Shown: positions 43,853-56,008, counted from the first letter of the stretch. The stretch is DNA of 64,000 nt from Durusdinium trenchii (GCA_963970005.1 CAXAMN010018891.1:174224-238223); one strand, 5' to 3'. Numbers and translations: made by a program. The notes: a model not told the origin generated them from the sequence alone.

Positions 43853-43938
43853 CCTTCATGCCCTTCGTCCTTTCTCTGCGCCTCCAGCGCGTGCATGCGC
43901 GCCTCAAGGCGCGCCACTGCACTGCGGACATCCGCGCC
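43853..43938 (-). CDS. Coiled-coil exon candidate (43.9 kb)
   Basis: Acceptor CCTAG|G, GC donor, reading GADVRSAVARLEARMHALEA and on. Another possible exon lies at about 44150-44085. They may belong to one minus-strand gene between the epimerase and the FkbM gene, but phases do not chain, so exons are missing. Confidence 0.4.
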
Positions 43939-44389
43939 CTAGGTTCTCAGGGTTGCAGGATGTTGCAGGGAGTATTGATGCAGCTATACACTCACTACTG
44001 TTGCACTTGGGCTTCCCTTGCCTACAGTAGTCGAAAAATCAACATGTCTATTCTTGTTGTGAAGTCTGTTATCTCTCGGCTGCTGAGGCTGATGGCCCAG
44101 CGATTCTCGTCGCGGTCCAGGCAACTGTCACAGTCCACGCTCTCAGACCATCACCAGGGACACCCACCAAAGGCGACAATGATCGCAATACCAGAGTACG
44201 AACCAGCATGAATGCTGGGTGGGTATACCGTATACAAGAAGTTAGTTAGTTCATTTGTATAAATCATGTGAAGCCATACTCATAGCAAGACCCAACCTGT
44301 TGAGTGCGAGACGTCATCAAAGGCGAACGAACCATGGGGCTCTCTTGGTGGAGATTGGTATGAGTAGAATTGTTGGTTTGCACACCTAT

Positions 44390-44512
44390 GAAGACGCTAC
44401 TAGGAGCAAGGACGCTACTAGGGGCTCCTGGCATCGCTACTAGGAACAAGAAGCTACTAGGGGCCTTACTACTAGGAGCAATGTTCGCTACTAGGGAAGA
44501 ACGCTACTAGCC
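44390..44512. repeat. CTACTAGGAGCAAGGACG minisatellite
   Basis: About seven imperfect units of GCTACTAGGAGCAAG / GCTACTAGGGGCTCC type. Confidence 0.85.
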
Positions 44513-44571
44513 TTCAGCATCCTTCAGCCTAAATACTGTAAAGGGGCCCGCTTGACCGGAAAAGAATGTAA

Positions 44572-44625
44572 GGGACTCGTAACGGACTCGTAAGGGACTC
44601 GTAAGGGACTCGTAAGGGACTGATG
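44572..44625. repeat. GGACTCGTAAG tandem repeat
   Basis: Five 11-bp units. A separate CGGCTAACC repeat is at about 44924-44950. Confidence 0.9.
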
Positions 44626-45044
44626 GGGTTGTTGACCTTTCGACTCGAGCCTGCCCTGTCCGCAACTGGCCTTGGGTGGAAGTCATCAAGTTTCCTGACA
44701 TTGAAAGTACAGCACGGCTGTGCTGTGCGTTGTCAATGGTCATGGATTTGGATGTATACCCCACAAGACCAAACCCTCAGCATTGCCAGACCTTGAAGGA
44801 AATGCTCTTGCTGTTTCTTCAGCAGTTGCTTTGGGGATACATTCAGGCCTAGAGAGAAACGGCCCCAAACAAGCATGTTCATCGACCGCAAATCAGAAAG
44901 ACTAGAGGCCTGATCAAAAGGCTAAGCGGCTAACCGGCTAACCGGCTAACCCATGAAAAGGATGGCGACACCAATGAACACCCACTGGTTGTAAGCTTTT
45001 ACGGGTTTGGCTCAAGTCCGTTTGAGTCGTGCAACCTCCATACA

Positions 45045-45140
45045 CGTAGTAGCGTCCTTGTTCCTAGTAGCGATGCCAGTAGCGAACATTGCTCCTAGTA
45101 GTAAGGCCTGGAGCCCCTAGTAGCGTCCTTGTTCCTAGTA
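45045..45140. repeat. CTACTAGGAGCAAGGACG minisatellite (reverse)
   Basis: Reverse-complement units (TAGTAGCGTCCTTGTTCC, GCTCCTAGTAGTAAGGCC). No gene is recognised in 45141-46177. Confidence 0.85.
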
Positions 45141-46177
45141 TACACCCGTTGTGTAGTGCCTGGGCGTCATTTTTCTGGCATGACGAAGATGAAGCTCATG
45201 GCCACAAGGCTCTTGGCGCCCTTTCACGAGAGCAGCAAGACTTTGGAGCCGGGTTTGTCCAAAAAAGTGCTTTGACGCGTTGATCGTTTGTTTGTAGCAA
45301 CGGCCAAGACCCCAACGTCTAGTAGCCAGGGGTATGGACAATGTGATTGTTTCATTGACAATCTCGGTCCTTCTGCTACTAGAGAGTGGTTCCTTTCGAG
45401 ATGTCAAGTTTATGATGTGTCCCGCCATCTGACCACCACTGCACTCCCTAAATACCTAAATAACCTTGCAAGGAACTCCACCTTACGACCATTCCTGATT
45501 CACTGATTCTCTCAAACATAGAACAAACCCAACCTTCAAGTGGTCGGGCACATGTACCATTGCTCCTAGGCTCCTGCCCAGCAAACGGCACTTCAGCTTG
45601 CTGAGTCATTCCAATCTCAAAACTAAGGAAGGGGCGTGTGGTTGCATGTTTTGAAACACAGCATGAGCAAAGGAGGAGTTCAGACAGCACAGTCACAAGG
45701 GCTTTTGGTGCAAGTTTTTTAGTTTCAAAGATGGATTAATCGCGGAACTAACACTTGCCACCAACAAACCCAACGCTTTTCAAAAGTCAAGGAAAAATCT
45801 GACAGCTATCCTGTTCTCCTGCTTGAATCGCAATGTCACTTGACCCAAATCTGTTCCCAGCAACTCCTCTGAAAGTGCCACTGCCATGCTTCGTTTGATA
45901 AGTATAATGTTATCGAAACAAGTTGTGGACAATTGCAATGTTGATTTGTAGAATAGGGCGTCAGTATTTTCTATGAGTCCATAAGAACTTATATAGATCA
46001 TTCTGGAGCCTTCCGGCAAGAGGGAAGGTTGAAAGAAAAGGCGGAGAACGACATTGAGCAACCTGTTGCACCGACTTTGTTCGGAATTCGGCAAAAAGCC
46101 TGACAGCATGCTCGCTTGGTGATTTTCTGTCTGGCGCACCATCACAGCTCTAAAAGAGTAGGTTGAGAGGGCTTTGC

Positions 46178-48463
46178 TCAACTCTTTGGCTGCTTGGCAA
46201 TGCACCGGCTCAAAATTTGATAAACCATAAAAAGGCACCGGGGTACGTGGAAGCAACCTTTATATGGCCCTCCTTTGAAGCGATGTGTCACCTGCCCCGT
46301 GCGATTCAAATATCCAAACCACTCCCCATGGGTGGGATCACTGAAGTGTGCCAAAGTGTAGTCTGCCACTTGAACAAACGCCTTGAATGGGGTTGTTGAA
46401 ACATGAAATCACACCTGCTAAATGTCTGGAGAAATAAAAACAGAGCAACGCCAACTACTGATCAGCCTGAAGGTGCTCCTCCTTGCATGAAGCTTCATAC
46501 AACATGGCGAAGGCAATCATAGCCTCATTGTGTGGCCACCAAAGCTTCATGTCCCACTCCAAAAACACGGGTGAGCGTCCCTCTGCGTCCAGGAAATAGA
46601 AAAGCCCCCCGTGATCCTTGTCCCATCCAGCTTCGAAGGACCAAGTGATCATCTTCTCCGCCACCTACAGCACTGGTTGAGTGATATGATAAACACTGAA
46701 AAGAGCCTTTTCCAATAACAGCTAAAATGCTCAAAAAGAACCTTGTTCAACAGCTTGTTCCTGTCCTCTGCAAGCTCGTGGTTTGCCGTTCGCTGTGCGT
46801 AGCTAAGAATAAACCAACCAGCTTCGATGGCATGTCCAGGGTTCATATGTCGTCCATCATAGCCAGGACACAACGAGCCATCAGCCAGAACCACCTCCAG
46901 CACTCGCTGCTCATTGCTCCTGCACCCCAATGTCAACCATTTGTTTAACAACATCACTTGAAGTATTGGTTGCCGTAACTAGTTGGGATCTCTTTCCGAA
47001 AATTCTCCACTTGCAAACATTTGACATGTCCCTTTGTTGGATGGGGTGGCCTTGTGTTCTTCAGAATCGCAAGCATAGGTGCAGAAGTCTTCAATCTGCC
47101 ATAAGACTGGAAGCGAAATAGTCCAAACTTGTGTGAAGAGACAGCAACAACAATTCCCACTCGCTCCTAACGTGCTTCATGATCTCTGCCACACACCATT
47201 CCTCCTCCTGCTTCACATCAATGTCAGCAGCCATAGCAGATTCGACCGAGATCGCCCCCTTCACCTGCAGCTCATCCAGGATGTTTAAGAGGATCATCGG
47301 TACGTTCATAGGGCTCGTCTTTGGGGCCCCCTCGCACACCTCTCGACCAAGCGACGAGGGGTCATGACTCCACCCGATAATCAGCTTCAGGAGTAGCAAG
47401 CTTTTGGCCACCAGGCCTTCTCCTTCGTCGATCCTGCAATCAGGGCACATCCAAGAATCTGTTCAGCTACGATTTCAAAGGTCTCCAAGAAAATCCTGGC
47501 CACCCAGAATGCGTGCTCATCTAGCTCCACCAGCTGTACAGAGATGGAGGTCGATTCGATTCCCACAAATTAAGAAACAAGAAACACATCAAAGGAACCC
47601 TGCCTTCCATCTTGCTTCAGCACTGCTCCCAAAGAACCCAGGCCAAGAGACAGGAAGCATGCCGAAAAGATTTTCCGCTCAAAGTGGTAAGGTTCACCTG
47701 ACCAGCTTCACATTCCCATAAAACCTGTCTAGAAGGGATGGGGCATGGGCGCATTCGAATAAATCGTTCTACACCCATCATGTTCCACACAATCAAGACA
47801 CACACGTGTGGCCAGCCCTTCCTGGACATGGTCGTTCATGGCCTGTGTGTTTCAGAAATCCCAAATATCTCCCAAAGCACCCTGCAAGACTCTCACAAGT
47901 GAACCGTGTGTTAAACAACACTGAGAATGCCTCGGCGCCTTCGCGCGTCAAAGAGAAGAAGACCTTCCCTTCACGGACCCCATGCGCATACATGAACTTC
48001 GCCGCGTTCAGGGCATCCTTCAGCAGTTTCTCCCGGCTGAGACGATCAGTGCTAAGCTCTGAGAGCTCAGAGGCTGTGTAGGCCCCACAAATGGTGGCGT
48101 ACATGTAGATCTGCCGACCATTCAACCACCTGACTTGAGCTTGTGATCTGAGGCCAATAGAAGGCTAGAGGGATGGAAGATGCTCTCTTGAAAATGTTCT
48201 GATTCGCAGATCCTAAGGAATCTTTATGCGCTGCCACTTGATTTGATTGCAGTTTGGGAAGTATGACACCGACACCCTCCTGGATTTCACAAGCTAAGGG
48301 GCATGAATTTGCGGTCATCATAGCGGTCCCCATCCACATCAAGGCAAGCAAAAAAACCACCGAACTCATTGTCCACGCTGTGACGATCCCAGAATGGCAA
48401 AACGCTCTGGAAAAGTTCGTGCTTAATTTTCTCACAATATCTCTGCAGTACATCGGTGGCCAT
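46178..48463 (-). CDS. N-acylglucosamine 2-epimerase (renin-binding protein family)
   Basis: Complete gene. Exons 48463-48303, 48129-47939, 47697-47638, 47520-47468, 47384-47167, 46919-46742, 46664-46467 and 46381-46178 join in phase to 420 codons plus stop; the human enzyme has 427. It interconverts N-acetylglucosamine and N-acetylmannosamine, the entry to sialic-acid-type sugars, and is cytosolic. Conserved landmarks in order: [14 protein letters not shown] near residue 25, [31 protein letters not shown] near 250, [30 protein letters not shown] near 330, and [15 protein letters not shown] ending at Cys402, matching the cysteine important in mammalian enzymes. The start is chosen because [17 protein letters not shown] aligns with the family N-terminus, although the frame is open further upstream. 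Donors: GC in introns 1, 2, 4 and 7, GA in 5, GT in 3 and 6. There is no signal peptide. Confidence 0.93.
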
Positions 48464-48729
48464 CGCGACGCACTGAGGTCGCCCCTGTTTAAAATATTCG
48501 GTGTTCTTGCTCACGCGTCCCTGTTTGGCGTTGGAGTTCCCACGAACACCAAAACGAGATTTACCTTGGTCCTTATTCATAAAGGGGGACCTCCCATCTA
48601 TCTAGTTTGAAGCCGCGCATGTCTGCTGACAAATGTGCGACGATCAAAACTCGTTGTGTGTGGTAACGCCTTCAGGGGTGGCATCGCTACACACAGCGCC
48701 GGCAACTTCTTTGACTCGCTGTGGCTTGG

Positions 48730-49310
48730 TGAGAGTAGCAGCAGCAGCAGCAGCAGTAGTAGTAGTCGTCGTCGTCGTCGTGGTGGTGGTGGTGGTCGCA
48801 GTAGCCGTAGTAGTGGTGGAAGTAGTAGCCGTAGTAGTGGTAGCAGTAGCAGTAGCAGTAGCAGTAGCAGTAGTAGTAGTAGCAGCAGCAGGAGGAGTAG
48901 GAGTAGGAGTAGGAGTAGGAGTAGGAGTAGGAGTAGGAGNNNNNNNNNNAGGAGTAGGAGTAGGAGTAGGAGTAGGAGTAGGAGTAGGAGTAGGAGTAGG
49001 GGTAGTAGTAGTAGTAGTAGTAGCAGTAGTAGTAGTAGTAGTAGTAGCAAAAGTCGTGGAAGCAGAAGCAGCCAGAAGGTGTAGTAGTAGTAGTAGTAGT
49101 TGTTGTTGTTGTTGTTGTTTTGTTATTGTAATAGTAGTAGTGGTGGTGGTGGTGGTGGTCGTGGTGGTGGTGGTGGTGGTAGTGGTAGTAGTAGTAGTAG
49201 TAGTAGCAGCGGTACTAGGTTTGGATGTTTCTGATGCAGCAGCAGTGGCGGTGGTAGTGGTGGTAGTGGTCGTAGTAGAAGTAGCAGTAGCAGTGGTAGT
49301 AGGTAGTAGA
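48730..49310. repeat. AGT/GGAGTA trinucleotide-hexanucleotide array with gap
   Basis: Runs of AGC, AGT, GGT and AGGAGT. 10 N lie at 48940-48949. The long frames here (poly-Val, poly-Ser, poly-Leu) are artefacts. 49320-50500 contains no gene I can support. Confidence 0.95.
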
Positions 49311-50507
49311 AGCAGTCTGGCGGCATGCAGATGGTCACGTAGCTAGATTTCGCGTATCGCTTGAGGTATCGCTTGGGTATCGCTAGGGGTATCGCCGAGA
49401 GCAGCTAGACAGTTCGCAAAGGTCAAGGATATCAGATATCATCTATATATCTTCCCAATTGTCTATCCCATTCAGTACGATCCCATCCATTCCGATCTAA
49501 TCCAAGCTAGGTATCTATCGACCCTTGGGTACAAAGGAACATACTCTTGTCAATGCTGTTTTGTACTGGAGATTTGTCTTCCTTCCTTGCACACACGCGA
49601 GGAGACCGGCTGCTGTTTCACACAGCATTGCTGCAAATCACTGATGATGGTATCGCGGCTATGGTATCGCTTCTTCAGGGGTGGTATCGCTGCTCACATG
49701 TTTTGCATGGTTTGGAATACCTGACGGCGGCTTCCCTACTAAAGTCATCATCGCGTGTTTTGAACCTTGCACAAATGAAGCGCAAACTGCTACGGTTAGA
49801 ACATAGAGTGAGCTGTAGCATAGGCTCAAACCAGATATGAGAAGCTAAACCGCAAAGAACAGTTCACTCCACAATGACCATTTTGGGAATACTGAATCCC
49901 ATTGGGAATGACTCAAACTTTCTACATCTCAACTGACTAGTAGAGCCTCATTTCCACCAAGCTAAACGCAAGTCGATGCGACTTCCCCAACTTGTTTCCC
50001 GCAAGGCAGGAGTGGATTTAGAATACACCGAAGCGACTTCCAGGATTGATAGTAGCTGGTTGGTGCTCCGAATCTGTGCTCGCGCGCCAATACTTTGGCT
50101 TTGCGGGTGTGGTTGCTGTGTAAATGAGTTCACCAGTCTGGATATGACAAAGTCTTTCTTTTAACAGAGTTCAACGTGTATATCCTCTTATCTTGGCTTA
50201 ATTACCTCTTCTACTGCCTACTTAGTAGCCAGAATGAATGCTTCCTTAATGGGTGTAATTATTTTTACTACCGTAACACGGCTCACGGCTACGCCTAATG
50301 CATTGCAGCCTCTCTACACTCTCTACGAAAGTTGGCCATGAATGGTATTCATTGCCAGATATCAAGCGTATGAAACTTTAGACCCAGGCGAATCCCAGAC
50401 ATTGGCCAAAGAGCGAGCAAACCCATCCATTGCAATTGTAGAATTCAATTGGACTTGCCACGATTCATCAAAGGAAGTTTAGGGTGCAAAACTTCCGCGT
50501 TACGGAC

Positions 50508-50516
50508 TTTCATCAA

Positions 50517-50547
<31 letters not shown>

Positions 50548-50859
50548 TACTACCACTACCACTACCACTACCACTACCACTACTACTACTACTACTACGA
50601 CGACGACATACGACATACGACATACTGCATACTGCATACTACATACTACATACTACAAACTACTACTGCTACTACTACTACTCCTACTCCTACTCCTACC
50701 TCCTACCTCCTACCTCCTACCTCCTGCTCCTACTCCTACTCCTACTCCTACTCCTACTCCTGCTGCTACTACTACTACTACATAATATATAATACTACAT
50801 ACTACATACTACATAGTACATATAAAACTACTACTGCTACTGCTACTACTACTGCTACT

Positions 50860-50895
<36 letters not shown>
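50508..50895. repeat. CTA/CCTACT/ATACTAC microsatellite
   Basis: CAA, CTA, CCACTA, ACATACT and CCTACT runs in succession. Confidence 0.95.
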
Positions 50896-50896
<1 letters not shown>

Positions 50897-50899
50897 ATC

Positions 50900-51095
50900 A
50901 GCTTTAGCTCCAGTCAGCTCTAGCTTTAGTTACCTCTAACTCCAGTTAGCTCTAGCTCTGGTTCGCTTTAGCTCCAGGTGGATCTCGCTCTAGTTAGCTC
51001 TAGCTCCACTCTTCAACATGCATTTTGGAAGGAAGTCTCGTACAAAATGCTTTTTTCGACAGCTCTAGCTCTAGTTAGCTCGAGTTCCAGTTAGC
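50900..51095. repeat. TAGCTCTAGCTC-type repeat
   Basis: Imperfect 6-12-base units of AGCTCTAGCTCCAGTT, interrupted once by TTCAACATGCATTTTGGAAG, a motif that recurs at 51098. Confidence 0.8.
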
Positions 51096-51109
51096 TCTTG
51101 AACATGCAT

Positions 51110-51812
51110 TTTGGAAGCGCCGATTTCGTGGAAGGCGCCGCACTTGGTGAACCTCGATGTGCAGATTTCGTGGCAGGCGCAGCACTTGGTGAACCTCGAA
51201 GTGCAGATTTCGTGGCAGGCACAGCACTTGGCGAACCTCGAAGTGCAGATTTTGTGGCAGGCACAGCACTTGGTGAACCTCCAAGTGCAGATTTCGTGGC
51301 AGGCAGGGTGTTCAACATTCACTTTGGAAGGGTAAATGCATTTCGAGAGATAGCGGGCGCACGAAATGCTGTGTTTTTCAATACAAACGGTGGCTCCGAA
51401 CTCTGCGGAACGACGGTTGCGGAACGTCCTCGCGTCATGCTCGAATTGTCCCTCCATTGTAACTAGAGCTTTCACGTGTTTCTTGTGTACAGATTTCGTG
51501 ACAGGCACAGCACTCTGTGACCCTCGATGTGCAGATGTCGTGGCAGGTGCAGCACTTTGTGAACCTCGAAGTGCAGATTTCGTGGCAGGCACAGCACTTG
51601 GTGAACCTCGAAGTGCAGATTTCTCGAAGTGCAGATTTCGTGGCAGGCACCGCACTTGGTGAACCTCGAAGTGCAGATTTCGTGGCAGGTACAGCGCTTG
51701 GTGAACCTCGAAGTGTAGATTTCGTGGAAGGTACAGCACTTGGTGAACCTCGAAGTGCAGATTTTGTGGCAGGCACAGCACTTGGTGAACCTCCAAGTAC
51801 AGCACTAGGAAA
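51110..51812. repeat. 42-bp satellite in two arrays
   Basis: Unit: CTTGGTGAACCTCGAAGTGC then AGATTTCGTGGCAGGCACAG then CA. About 4.5 units at 51110-51303 and about 7.5 at 51488-51812, separated by about 185 bases of unrelated sequence. The period is divisible by three and free of stops in several frames, so long open frames appear on both strands (for example 51071-52105 minus). I regard these as non-coding. Confidence 0.9.
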
Positions 51813-51829
51813 GAATAGCACAGCAAATG

Positions 51830-53227
51830 CTGGAGGACATGGCTTTGGCTTTGAAAACACCACCCAGTTCGCGTACACGCAGCAGCAGCACTTGACTTTC
51901 GATTGCAGATGCCCAGTTGGTTCAGCACGCCGGTGTGGGCTGCTGATCTTGCTGTGGCATAGACACAACATGGGTGGCGCTGCCAGCGGCTCCTTTGGAC
52001 CAGTACGCTGTTGCGAGCTGCTGATCCTGCAGGGGGCACAGACATTACACGGGTGGCGCTGTGTTGGCAAAAAGTTCGGAGTGCATGGTTCTGGCTGAGG
52101 GACACGCATGTTGGAAAGAACCAGCGGTCGGACTGGGTTGACTGGGCATGTGCAAAGGGACACTCCTAGGACTCCTAGGTCAAAGTGTTTTTATAGGAAA
52201 CGTCCGCCGCCGGCTTGCCCGGGAACTGCTTGTACACTTATTCAAAAATGCTATATATATAGAATATGTTTGAGCAAATCCCACCCTTGAACATCATACG
52301 TAGCTTCGGCGACCTTCCATACTGGCCGCTCATTCGCGCTTTTTCAAAGATAAGCTCAGAAAAAGACGCACGTCTTCAGGCGCTAGATTGTCTAGACTCT
52401 CTAGACTCTAGAAATAAAAAGGTGGTTAATCCAAGACACCTTCCAAAGATTGCCTCCCAAAAAATATTCTCTTGGAGATTCTTGGAGGTTGGTTTCAGAT
52501 TGGATCAACCCCCCCTGGGGCGGACAGGGGCCACCAGGCAGGTCCACAACTGTTCAAACAACTCCACAGAGCAGCAGACTATATAGTTCGAAGCATCGAG
52601 CTGTGGACCCTGTGGTCTGAACTCCAGACCCAGGTGTGAAACCTGTCAGATTTCAAAGGAGATCTCGACTGACCTGGATGATCGTTCACAAAGTCTGACT
52701 TGGGAAAGTTCTAGTCGGCAACCTTCCAGCCTATGCTTCAACTAGAAGCGCCACAGTATTTTTTGCCAGCAATGGCAAAGTACCTGCTTCCACTCGCGTC
52801 TAGTTTAACACCCGGTAGGAGTAAACAGGTTTGAAGGAGACTGCTCTTTCATCGCTTGAGATCATCCAAGTCTTTAACCAGGAGGAACACCTACGCTTTG
52901 CCTCACAGGTCAAAAGGTTGGGGGATGGCTGGGATGGCCTGTTAAAGCTGGGGTTGGGCCTTCCAACAAACTGGAAACCGCTTGCAAATGATCCCTGTAG
53001 TATAGTCTTTCCCTGATTGAAAGTGGTTCCAACCCCGATTCGCCCTGGCCCGTTCCGGACCAGGAGACTCTTTGAGACTCGGTCAGCCATGCTCACGGTA
53101 GATCTCTGCCAGGGAGGCCTAACAAGCACCCCTTCGTGAGGGCGGCAACACCCCAAGAAGCTGCAGGGTCGAAGGACCGCGGCGTCGGCATCCTTTTGAA
53201 ACTGAGAAACATCTGAGATCCTCCTGC
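51830..53227. other. No gene supported
   Basis: One plus-strand block (52831-52911) has an ABC-exporter-like stretch but no partner exons. No other recognisable feature. Confidence 0.4.
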
Positions 53228-53911
53228 CTTGACAAAGAGTGGAAGTGTTGTGGCTGTTCTCTCAAGCTCCTGCGAATGCAACAGCTCCAAAAGGTGACGA
53301 ACACGAGAGTCATATCTTGCGATGCAGTATCAATGACAAAGAATCAAACTGTAAAACACTATATAGAACCAATCGTATCGCGAGGGCACAGTCCGCACTT
53401 GTCCCCAACCGATAGAAAGAATGCTTTGGAGATGCATCTGTGCGCTGAAACAGAAACTTAGAAATGGCTCTGTGCGCTGAACCGCCAGCCTGCAAGTAGC
53501 GAACTACCTGAGGCGGTCCAAAAAGAATCTGAGACATCTGAGACGCTGTCCGGTCGCCCGGGGCATTACATGGCTGAACTCCACCCCCAATTGCTATGGT
53601 GAAGATCAAGGTCACTGTACTTGCTAGTAAGACACCTGTCAACACAGCGGCCACAGAGCGGAAGCAGTAGCTACTGACAAGTCACATGTTCAGTAGCTAA
53701 AATATCACAATGATTTTTGTCTTTATAGATAGATAGGTCAATATACTGTACAATATCTACCGAGTATACGGCAAAAACAACCCATGCCATTCTGCCAAGT
53801 CCGGTGATTTTGGTTGCATCATCTACGGTCCTGTCTGAAGCTTCTGCACCAGGCGGCAGCATCTTCGAAGATGGGCTTCAGGCGATAGTTCCGAATGAAG
53901 TCCTGGACAAC
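53228..53911 (-). CDS. Exons of a minus-strand gene with a membrane segment
   Basis: 53911-53831: 27 codons, VVQDFIRNYRLKPIFEDAAA and on, with a GA donor. About 53670-53508: contains the hydrophobic segment VLLASTVTLIFTIAIGGG, likely membrane-spanning, and ends CCTCAG|GTAG. 53269-53228: ELERTATTLPLFVK, with a GC donor. The second and third exons join in phase; the first does not join cleanly with the second. No family recognised. Confidence 0.4.
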
Positions 53912-53940
53912 CTTGGCCCAAAGGGGAAAAAAGACAAGGT

Positions 53941-53971
53941 AATAGCAATGGCCTCCAACCTAATAGCAAGG
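53941..53971. repeat. Dispersed minisatellite copy (reverse)
   Basis: AATGGCCTCCAACCTAATAG, reverse orientation. Confidence 0.7.
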
Positions 53972-55930
53972 AAAAAACAGACAAGGTATAATGGTCCACT
54001 GCAAAAATCAGCCCGCCCGGAAGGCTCATCAAACCTATCCTTCAGGTGGCCGCAAATCAAACAAATCCGGAGGTGATGGACGAATATGGGTTGGCCAGTT
54101 CTTTCGGCAATGTTTTTACTGAGAGCACTTGAAAACGAGGAACGGGTTGACCTCGACCAGCAATTGTAACTGGAGGTTCATTGTGGGACTTTAATATGAC
54201 GTAGTTAAACAATGCTCATGTTGGCTACCATCATGGATCAATTATCACCAAAGCGTCACAAGGGACATTGGCAAAATACCGGACCAGCTGAATGTGAGAG
54301 TCAAAAAATGGGAGAGAGGGATTGCAAAGGAAACACCGCCGAGAAGTTCTAAGTGCGCACAGCCTGAGCTCCCAGCTGCTTTGTAATCCGAGCTGGTCTG
54401 CCATGGTGCAACGGTCAGCGTGGCAGGACCTCGAGCAAGGAATGTCTATTGGGAATGTTCTGCCCCATACGGACTCCATCCCTGCATCCAAAGACTGGGG
54501 AAGAACCCCAAAGTCAAAAATCCATCCTCCCGCTCGAACCCATCCCAGCAAAAGCGGCACTAAAGCCATCAACTCACCAACGTCTGCTCAATCCTGCCAA
54601 TTAAGAAACCCATCAACGACAAAAGTTGTGCCTCTGCTCGCATCGTCTACGCTGCCTGCTCACACGACAAGTGTTGGATACCTTAAAGCCTTGGTCGATC
54701 CCAATGCCCTAGATACACAAAAGGCAGACATGGAACGAAGACAATGATAATAGGGCAAGGATATCTTGCTCGTGTCACGACAAAATTGGTTTTGGTTCCC
54801 ACAAAGTCAGCAAACAAATCTGCCTAACTGGAGGGCTATAGTGCGGTTGTAGTATTAGTTTCAGCGGGCGGACCATGGTTTTTGCTCTAGAATCCAGTGC
54901 TCGTTCAACGGTTTTGAAAATTGTCTGAAATTTTGGGAAGGTTGTGAAACGTCGATGACAGTGCAGCATTGCTGGCTGGGTCACTGTAAGGTGCTGAACT
55001 CCCCTATGACACCTGCATCCAGGTTGACATGCACAGTACAGTTCGAGGGGGCTGTGCATGCAGTGCCTTTGGTTCCTGGTAGGAATCTGCCTGTTTTGTA
55101 CCTGTTTTGGTACTTGGTATTTGCTCTTCTGGCGTGCGTCTGGAGTGATGGCGTCTGTTCGCGGTTTGTTGTGATCTCGGTGAGGTGATGGAGCTTGCGG
55201 TTCACGTGATGTTTCGGCTTGCGACGCCTATACACTAATTCAAACCTTCCTTCAGCCTTCTTCAGCTTGCTACATTTCATTCAATCAAATGTTTTTGGAA
55301 TCACTTGCATTATCAAACAAGATTTGTCTTGACCAGCAAAATCGTCAAAAGGTGTTGATTGAAACGAACGTTCATTTCGCAGAGGTCCAAACACTGTGCC
55401 CAGGGGCTGGATTGGCGTGCGGAGCGGGCGGTGTGAATTCATGTTCTTCTATGTTCCAGCCTCCACACAACAAAAAACAATTGTTTATCCTACACCAAAG
55501 TCCATGTCCCACGTTCCCCTGCCACCGCTTCCACTGGGGTCAAATGCTCCCTGTCGCAGATGGATAAATACTTCAATCTCACAGCCAACTGGGTTTGGCC
55601 TCCAAGATCGATCTCCGCGGCGATCAGCACGCTTGGCACCATTGGAGACAAGCCACTTTCACCCGGCGCTGGAAAGTACGGGCCTGCCCAAACCCACAAT
55701 GGCAGAAGTACTTCGAGCTAAGAAGACCCAGCGAATCAACGTATCAGCGCATCACTATATCAATAACCATGGTTTGAGGGTGTACTCTCAAACCGTGGTA
55801 TTTGGTTTTGACCCGCGCCAACATGAGGAAGTTGGTATGCACAATTGCTCGAGATACTGGGCCAAGTACATATTAGTAAATGTTATAGATATATATATAT
55901 ATATAAGATTGCAAACTTTTCCTTGATACT
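53972..55930. other. No gene supported; one hairpin
   Basis: Open frames have no recognisable domains. At 55763-55797, ACCATGGTTTGAG and CTCAAACCGTGGT form a 13-bp stem with one mismatch and a short loop. Confidence 0.4.
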
Positions 55931-56008
55931 CAAAAGGCTGCGGTATGGTTAAGAAGCGCCAACAATATTGTACAATCACACCTATGAGCTTTGCTGTAAA
56001 TTCTACAC
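55931..56008 (-). repeat. Terminal repeat left of Copia-3a (probable LTR part)
   Basis: Shares CAAAAGGCTGCGGT and a perfect run around AACAATATTGTACAATCACA with 61657-61742, about 80-85 percent overall. LTR ends were not resolved. Confidence 0.6.

Noticed and set aside
45006..45016. Eleven-base match TTTGGCTCAAG to the end of the dinoflagellate spliced leader
   Set aside because: The match stops abruptly upstream and an 11-base hit is not far from chance in 64 kb. No gene follows it.
48598..49346. Long frames encoding poly-Leu, poly-Val, poly-Ser and Ser-Arg repeats (similar ones at 23.6-24.3, 29.5-30.0, 30.8-31.3 and 50.4-50.9 kb)
   Set aside because: They are translations of trinucleotide microsatellites, open on both strands, and some cross assembly gaps.
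50900..51812. Spaced repeats resembling a CRISPR array
   Set aside because: Units are contiguous 42-bp satellites without unique spacers, in a eukaryotic genome.
52831..52911. Plus-strand stretch ETALSSLEIIQVFNQEEHLR resembling an ABC exporter transmembrane-domain helix, followed by a possible GT donor
   Set aside because: No nucleotide-binding motifs or other transporter exons on the plus strand nearby, and neighbouring evidence favours minus-strand genes. A short resemblance only.
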